A stretch of DNA of 64,000 nt from Acidimicrobiia bacterium. GTDB lineage: Bacteria; Actinomycetota; Acidimicrobiia; Spongiisociales; ZC4RG35. The translations under genes and the position numbers were made by a program. Under the pieces are notes generated by a model, which was not told the origin of the DNA, did not search any database, and worked only from the letters and a program-made list of their open reading frames with translations. Position 1 is the first letter of the stretch. The number at the start of each line of letters is the position of its first letter. The stretch covers positions 1 through 64,000 of the forward strand of contig JANQOU010000006.1 of NCBI GenBank assembly GCA_028285585.1, read 5' to 3'. This document shows positions 59,721 to 64,000 of this stretch, in pieces.

Positions 59721-62500
59721 GCCAGCATCGCCTTGGGGCGCGGCCGGGAGAGGTCATAGATCGCGACCAACCCGTCGAGTTCAAATGGAACGGAAAGACC
59801 GTTCGGGGCTTCGAGGGCGACACGATCGCATCGGCTCTGGCCGCAAACGGGGTGCGGGTCTTCTCCCGGAGCTTCAAGTACCACCGCCCACGGGGCATCC
59901 TCACCGCCACCTACCACGACCCGAACGTGATTGTTCAGGTCGGCGAAGACCCCAACGTCCGCGGGGCTCATCAGCGCATCGAAGCTGGCATGGACGTCAG
60001 ATCGCAGAACACATGGCCATCTCTGGGCTTCGATGTGAAGACGGTCAACCGGCTGGTCGGGCGGTTTCTGTCTCCCGGCTTCTACTACAAAACCTTCATT
60101 CGCCCCCAGTCGCTTTGGCCCACCTACGCCAAAGTGCTTTCGCGCTTCGCAGCAGGAGGCGACGTAGATCCCAACCATGCTCCGGCGAATTTCGACCACA
60201 GATACGCCCACGTCGACGTGCTCGTAGCCGGCGGCGGGCCTGCCGGGATGGCCGCGGCGATCGCGGCGGCTGACGGAGGTGCCTCGGTGATGCTGGTGGA
60301 AGAGGAGCACGACCTCGGTGGCCATCTCCGTTATGGCAACAGCCAAGATCTCGAAGACCTGCGCGAGTTGAAGACGAGCGTCATGACTCGCCCAAACATC
60401 GAGGTTCTCACCGACTCAGTCGTCTCGGGGCGCTTCGACCACAACTGGGTTTCCGTCGTGCAACGCACGATCGGCCATGTGGAGGAGCGTCTCATCCAGG
60501 CGAGAGTCGGTGCGCTTGTCGTCGCAGCGGGCACCTTGGAGCGTCCCTACGTGTTCGAAGGGAACGACCTTCCGGGGGTGATGCTGTCGACAGCAGTGCG
60601 GCGTCTCATCAACCTTCATGCCGTGAAGCCGGGTGACCGAGCGGTGGTCATGACCTCCAACGAGTTGGGGGACGCCGCGATCACCGATCTCGAGTCTGCG
60701 GGTGTCGACGTGACCAAAGTGCTCGATGCCCGCCAGGGCGAAACTGTGGTCAAGGTGTCCGGCGGGCGTCGCGTGAAAACGGTGGCCGACTCGAGCGGCA
60801 ACACCCACCGCGCTGATCTTCTGGTCATGGCAGCAGGGTGGACGACCCCAACCTCGCTCCTCAACATGGCAGGGGATCGTCCCAAGTACAGCCCCGAAGC
60901 CGCCCGTTATCTCCCTCTTCAACTTCCCGACAACGTCATGGTGACCGGAGGGATGGCCGGGTCGGGATCGACCAATGAGTTGGTCGATCATGGGTCCGCA
61001 ACAGGCGCTGAAGCGGCGAGACGCACCAAAGGAGAAGAACCGCAGCCGGTCCCGAAGCTGCGGCCTGGAATCCAGCCAGAGCTATACCGATCCAGCACTC
61101 ACGGGTTCGTGGACTACAGCGAGGACGTCACCTCCAAAGACCTGATCTCCGCCGCCCGTGAGGGATACGACTCGATGGAGCTGGCCAAGCGCTACACGAC
61201 GGTGGGCATGGGCCCGGTCCAGGGGAAAGTCGAAGCGGTAAACGCCGTCGCGATCCACGGGGAGGCGGTCGACAACTCTCTTCTCGAGACTGCCACAACC
61301 ACATGGAGGCCGCCGTATGCCCCCATTCGGCTGGGAACTCTTGCCGGCCGGAAGTACGAGCCTGTTCGATACTCCGCGATCCAGGATTGGCATGAGGCTT
61401 ATGGCTACACACCCATCCTCGCCGGTCAATGGGTTCGTCCCGACCACTACGGCGACCCGGCCGCCGAAGTCAACGCCGTCAGGAACGGTGTGGGGATAAT
61501 CGACGTCAGCCCTCTCGGGAAGATCGACCTCCGCGGAACTGATGTCCCCCGCCTGTTGGAGTTCGTGTACGTGAACAAGTGGTCGCGACTCGACGTGGGC
61601 AAGGTGCGGTACGGGGTGATGTGTGCCGAGGACGGTGTGATCATGGACGACGGTGTCACCGGCCGTCTGGCCGATGACCATTACATGATGACCACGACGT
61701 CGAGCGGCGCAGGCAGTGTCTGGAACTGGCTCGATGACTGGCTGCAAACCGGATTCCCGAGCTGGGACGTCCGGATGACTGCGGTCACGGACGGCTGGAC
61801 GTCGATCAACGTGGCGGGGCCGAGGTCACGTGAGCTGGTGAGTCGCCTGACCGACATCGATCTCCATCCCGGTTCTTTCGGCTACATGGAAGTTCGAACG
61901 GGAACGGTTGCCGGGATTCCTGGTTGTTTCGTGTGGAGAATCGGCTTCACCGGCGAGCTCTCCTACGAGATTCACTCACCGGCAAATCATGGGCTGGAGC
62001 TATGGGAGGCGTTGCTTCGAGCAGGCCATGACCTCGGCGTGACACCGTTCGGGTTGGAAGCGCAGCGAATCATGCGGCTCGAGAAGGGGCACTTCATAGT
62101 CGGGCAAGACACCGACGGGCTCAGCCAGGCTCACGGATTTGGTGTCGACTGGGCGATCAAGATGGACAAACCCGACTTCGCCGGGAAACCCGAGCTCAGG
62201 TTTCAGGCCGAACACGGCGAATACCCGCGGCTGGTTGCGATCCAAACGCTGGATCCCGAAGTCGTGCCCGACGAGGCGTGCCAGATCATCAGTGAGACCG
62301 GGGGCATCATCGGCAGGGTCACCTCGAGCCGGATGTCCCCGACGCTGGGCCGCTCCATTGCTCTCGCCCAGGTGGAGCACACGAGTGCAGCCCCAGGGAC
62401 CCGCATCAACATCCGGCTCACGGACGGCAAGACGGTCACGGCGTCGGTGTTGCAGCAGCACGCCCATTTCGATCCGGACGGGAGCCGCCTCCGTGCCTGA
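59717..62500 (+). CDS. soxA: Sarcosine oxidase alpha subunit
   Basis: 927-residue large subunit. The N-terminal part has FKWNGKTVRGFEGDTIASAL and SRSFKYHRPRGI, followed by an NAD+-binding fold with VLVAGGGPAGMAAAIAAADGG at about residue 165 and LVVAAGTLERPYVFEGNDLPG. The C-terminal third is a GcvT-like aminomethyl-folate domain (VGIIDVSPLGKIDLRG, PRLLEFVYVNKWSRL, and GIIGRVTSSRMSPTLGRSIA). The folate domain captures formaldehyde as methylene-THF. ATG 59717 overlaps the soxD stop, and soxG begins 8 bp before its stop. Confidence 0.93.
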   Translation: MSQHRLGARPGEVIDRDQPVEFKWNGKTVRGFEGDTIASALAANGVRVFSRSFKYHRPRGILTATYHDPNVIVQVGEDPNVRGAHQRIEAGMDVRSQNTWPSLGFDVKTVNRLVGRFLSPGFYYKTFIRPQSLWPTYAKVLSRFAAGGDVDPNHAPANFDHRYAHVDVLVAGGGPAGMAAAIAAADGGASVMLVEEEHDLGGHLRYGNSQDLEDLRELKTSVMTRPNIEVLTDSVVSGRFDHNWVSVVQRTIGHVEERLIQARVGALVVAAGTLERPYVFEGNDLPGVMLSTAVRRLINLHAVKPGDRAVVMTSNELGDAAITDLESAGVDVTKVLDARQGETVVKVSGGRRVKTVADSSGNTHRADLLVMAAGWTTPTSLLNMAGDRPKYSPEAARYLPLQLPDNVMVTGGMAGSGSTNELVDHGSATGAEAARRTKGEEPQPVPKLRPGIQPELYRSSTHGFVDYSEDVTSKDLISAAREGYDSMELAKRYTTVGMGPVQGKVEAVNAVAIHGEAVDNSLLETATTTWRPPYAPIRLGTLAGRKYEPVRYSAIQDWHEAYGYTPILAGQWVRPDHYGDPAAEVNAVRNGVGIIDVSPLGKIDLRGTDVPRLLEFVYVNKWSRLDVGKVRYGVMCAEDGVIMDDGVTGRLADDHYMMTTTSSGAGSVWNWLDDWLQTGFPSWDVRMTAVTDGWTSINVAGPRSRELVSRLTDIDLHPGSFGYMEVRTGTVAGIPGCFVWRIGFTGELSYEIHSPANHGLELWEALLRAGHDLGVTPFGLEAQRIMRLEKGHFIVGQDTDGLSQAHGFGVDWAIKMDKPDFAGKPELRFQAEHGEYPRLVAIQTLDPEVVPDEACQIISETGGIIGRVTSSRMSPTLGRSIALAQVEHTSAAPGTRINIRLTDGKTVTASVLQQHAHFDPDGSRLRA

Positions 62501-62891
62501 TCTCACGCTCACGAATCAGAGCCATGAACCGAAGTGGCGCACCTTCGAGGATCCGGGTGGGCTCTCCTGGTCGGTCACACCCGGAGAGTGGACGCTTCTC
62601 GGGTCGAAGCCGCAGATTGACGCTGTCGACCTGACATCGGTGCGGGCCATGTTCCGCCTCACCGGGCCTGAGGCACCGAACCTGCTCAACAAGATCTGCG
62701 CACTCGACCTCGACGACACGGCTTTCCCCGACGGTGCCTCCGGCCGGACACTGGTGGCGGGGGTGGCCACCGAGTTGGTTCGCGACGACCAGGCAGGTGC
62801 CCTCTCATACCTGGTGCTTCCGTCTCGTTCGTTTGGCCGCTACATGGAAGAGACGATTCGAGACGCAGGTGAGGAGTTCGGCCTCACCTGA
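62493..62891 (+). CDS. soxG: Sarcosine oxidase gamma subunit
   Basis: 132-residue small subunit with the GcvT-like core: LSWSVTPGEWTLLG, RAMFRLTGPEAPNLLNKICALDL (in shortened form here), and YLVLPSRSFGRYMEETI. GTG 62493 overlaps soxA by 8 bp. It completes the soxBDAG set needed for a heterotetrameric enzyme. A 69-bp gap follows before the MttB-family gene. Confidence 0.88.
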   Translation: MPDLTLTNQSHEPKWRTFEDPGGLSWSVTPGEWTLLGSKPQIDAVDLTSVRAMFRLTGPEAPNLLNKICALDLDDTAFPDGASGRTLVAGVATELVRDDQAGALSYLVLPSRSFGRYMEETIRDAGEEFGLT

Positions 62892-62960
62892 GCGGCGGCC
62901 GGTCTTATGGGGCTCTTGGCCGACGAGAACCCGAGAGCCGGTGATAACTTGCCGCGAGCC

Positions 62961-64000
62961 ATGACAGGAGAACAGGGAGCCAGGAGAAGTCGCCGTCGCT
63001 CGCGGGAGCGCACGACACCAGCCGTCGCCCAGGTTCCTTGGAAGCAGCCCTTCAGGAGCTTCGAGCCCACCGAGCTGGCATCTAAGGACCAGATAGAGGC
63101 TATCCATCAGACATCGCTGACGATCATGCGCGATCTCGGCATCAAGTTCCTGGACGCCGAGACCAGAGAGATCCTCCTGGCCACCGGAGGGGTGAAAGTG
63201 GAGGACGAGGTGGTGTTCTTCGAGCCCGGGTTCGTCGAAGAATCCATCAAGACCGCACCCTCCGAATTCACCTTCCACGCCCCCAACCCGGAGAGAGACC
63301 TGGTCATGGGTGGCAACTCGGTGGCATTCGGAGCCGTGGCCAGCGCGCCAAACGTCAGCGATGAAGCCGGTGGCAGACGCGCAGGCAGCCGGGCCGACTT
63401 TCAGAAGCTGATCAAGCTCGGGCACTCGATCAACACCGTCCACATGTGGCCGGGCTACCCGGTGGAGCCGATAGATGTCCATGCCTCGGTACGACACCTC
63501 GACGCCGCCTACGACTTCTTGACCCTCTCCGACCTGGCTCTCCATGCCTACAGCCTCGGGCGAGTCAAGAACCAGGACGGGCTCGAGATGATCAAGATCG
63601 TCCGTCAGATCGACGAGGAGACCCTGCAAGAGGAGCCCTCGCTGTGGACCATCGTCAACGCCAACTCGCCGCTGGTGTTCGACGCCCCGATGACACAGGG
63701 AATGATCGAGTTTGCCTCGCGCAACCAGATCGTTTGCGTCACGCCTTTCACACTCATGGGAGCAATGGCGCCGGTCACACCTGCCGGGGCCATCAGCCAG
63801 CACAACGCCGAGGCGCTGGCCGGGATCGTCTTGACCCAGGTGGTCAGACCGGGGGCCCCGGTGATCTACGGAGGGTTCACATCAAACGTCGACATGCAGA
63901 GCGGGGCACCGGCCTTCGGGACTCCCGAGGCGATGCAAACGACCATCGTCACCGGCCAGCTGACCCGTCGATATGGCGTCCCCTACCGCTCCTCGGGCGT
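62961..64000 (+). CDS. MttB-family methyltransferase, 3' partial
   Basis: Trimethylamine methyltransferase (MttB) superfamily, about 346 codons visible and open at the window edge. Features are FRSFEPTELASKDQIEAIHQ, VEDEVVFFEPGFVEESIK, and VTPFTLMGAMAPVTPAGA with APVIYGGFTSNVDMQSGAPA. MttB proteins transfer a methyl group from quaternary or tertiary amines to a corrinoid protein. In archaeal MttB a pyrrolysine TAG lies near residue 334; no in-frame TAG is seen, so this is a non-pyrrolysine member such as the glycine-betaine type. Location 69 bp after soxG suggests one operon for N-methyl amine catabolism, and the cobalamin operon in this window could supply the cofactor. Confidence 0.88.
   Translation, partial: MTGEQGARRSRRRSRERTTPAVAQVPWKQPFRSFEPTELASKDQIEAIHQTSLTIMRDLGIKFLDAETREILLATGGVKVEDEVVFFEPGFVEESIKTAPSEFTFHAPNPERDLVMGGNSVAFGAVASAPNVSDEAGGRRAGSRADFQKLIKLGHSINTVHMWPGYPVEPIDVHASVRHLDAAYDFLTLSDLALHAYSLGRVKNQDGLEMIKIVRQIDEETLQEEPSLWTIVNANSPLVFDAPMTQGMIEFASRNQIVCVTPFTLMGAMAPVTPAGAISQHNAEALAGIVLTQVVRPGAPVIYGGFTSNVDMQSGAPAFGTPEAMQTTIVTGQLTRRYGVPYRSSG

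Overview
The window is a GC-rich bacterial chromosome segment with densely packed genes on both strands and many 4-base start/stop overlaps. Gene content points to the Actinomycetota: a DUF4032 kinase-like protein, inositol-3-phosphate synthase, an F420 guanylyltransferase (cofC), a MurA with Asp in place of the usual active-site Cys, and menaquinone genes. Many start codons lie 6-8 nt after a TANNNT hexamer, the signature of leaderless transcripts. A lineage near Acidimicrobiia is plausible, but that placement is inference. No IS element, phage or CRISPR array was seen.

Layout. 1-9006: a LysM/M23 hydrolase (cut by the window edge), flavin reductase, DUF885 protein, phosphotransferase, a DrrAB-type ABC exporter, and a two-component system next to an acidic secreted protein that contains an internal duplication. 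9007-11277: a Cys-Cys leader ORF with two hairpins, then OsmC and a flavin monooxygenase-like protein. 11306-17130: a cobalamin uptake and salvage operon (btuFCD-cobO-cobU-cobT-cobS) behind a cobalamin riboswitch. 17145-21981: an HtrA protease, a decayed GH1 beta-glucosidase fragment, a sugar-type ABC ATPase, a DUF4032 protein and a ROK kinase. 21990-24443: a second two-component system and two small genes. 24468-28822: sufB split by a 386-residue intein behind a perfect 28-bp palindrome, then an NmrA-like protein, an M23 peptidase and a DUF6941-like protein.

28915-35532: ino1, arfB, a methyltransferase, an SDR, the menaquinone genes menE, menB and menA, and a META-domain lipoprotein. 35617-42685: ppdK (apparently starting at CTG), a MeaB-type GTPase, a NifU-domain protein, murA, rpiB, a thioredoxin/DsbB pair and a small TfoX-like protein. 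42826-46892: a degenerate tRNA-like sequence, tRNA-Glu(UUC) beside gltX, an FAH-family hydrolase and ilvE. 46962-56732: pgpA, Usp, DUF427, cofC coupled to a glycerate kinase, an SDR without the catalytic Tyr, DUF2332, a zinc-ribbon RNase H, a methyltransferase, a double histidine-phosphatase protein and a membrane pyrophosphatase. 56793-64000: methylated-amine catabolism, with a DAO-family oxidase divergent from soxBDAG and an MttB-family methyltransferase that runs off the end.

Themes. Cobalamin salvage, MeaB and the MttB-family protein suggest a B12-using metabolism. soxBDAG delivers one-carbon units from N-methyl compounds to folate. The most interesting non-standard signals are the Cys-Cys leader at 9323-9391, the riboswitch with an alternative-pairing hairpin over the btuF Shine-Dalgarno, the intein-bearing lone sufB with its palindromic operator, the GH1 relic, and the widespread leaderless promoter pattern.
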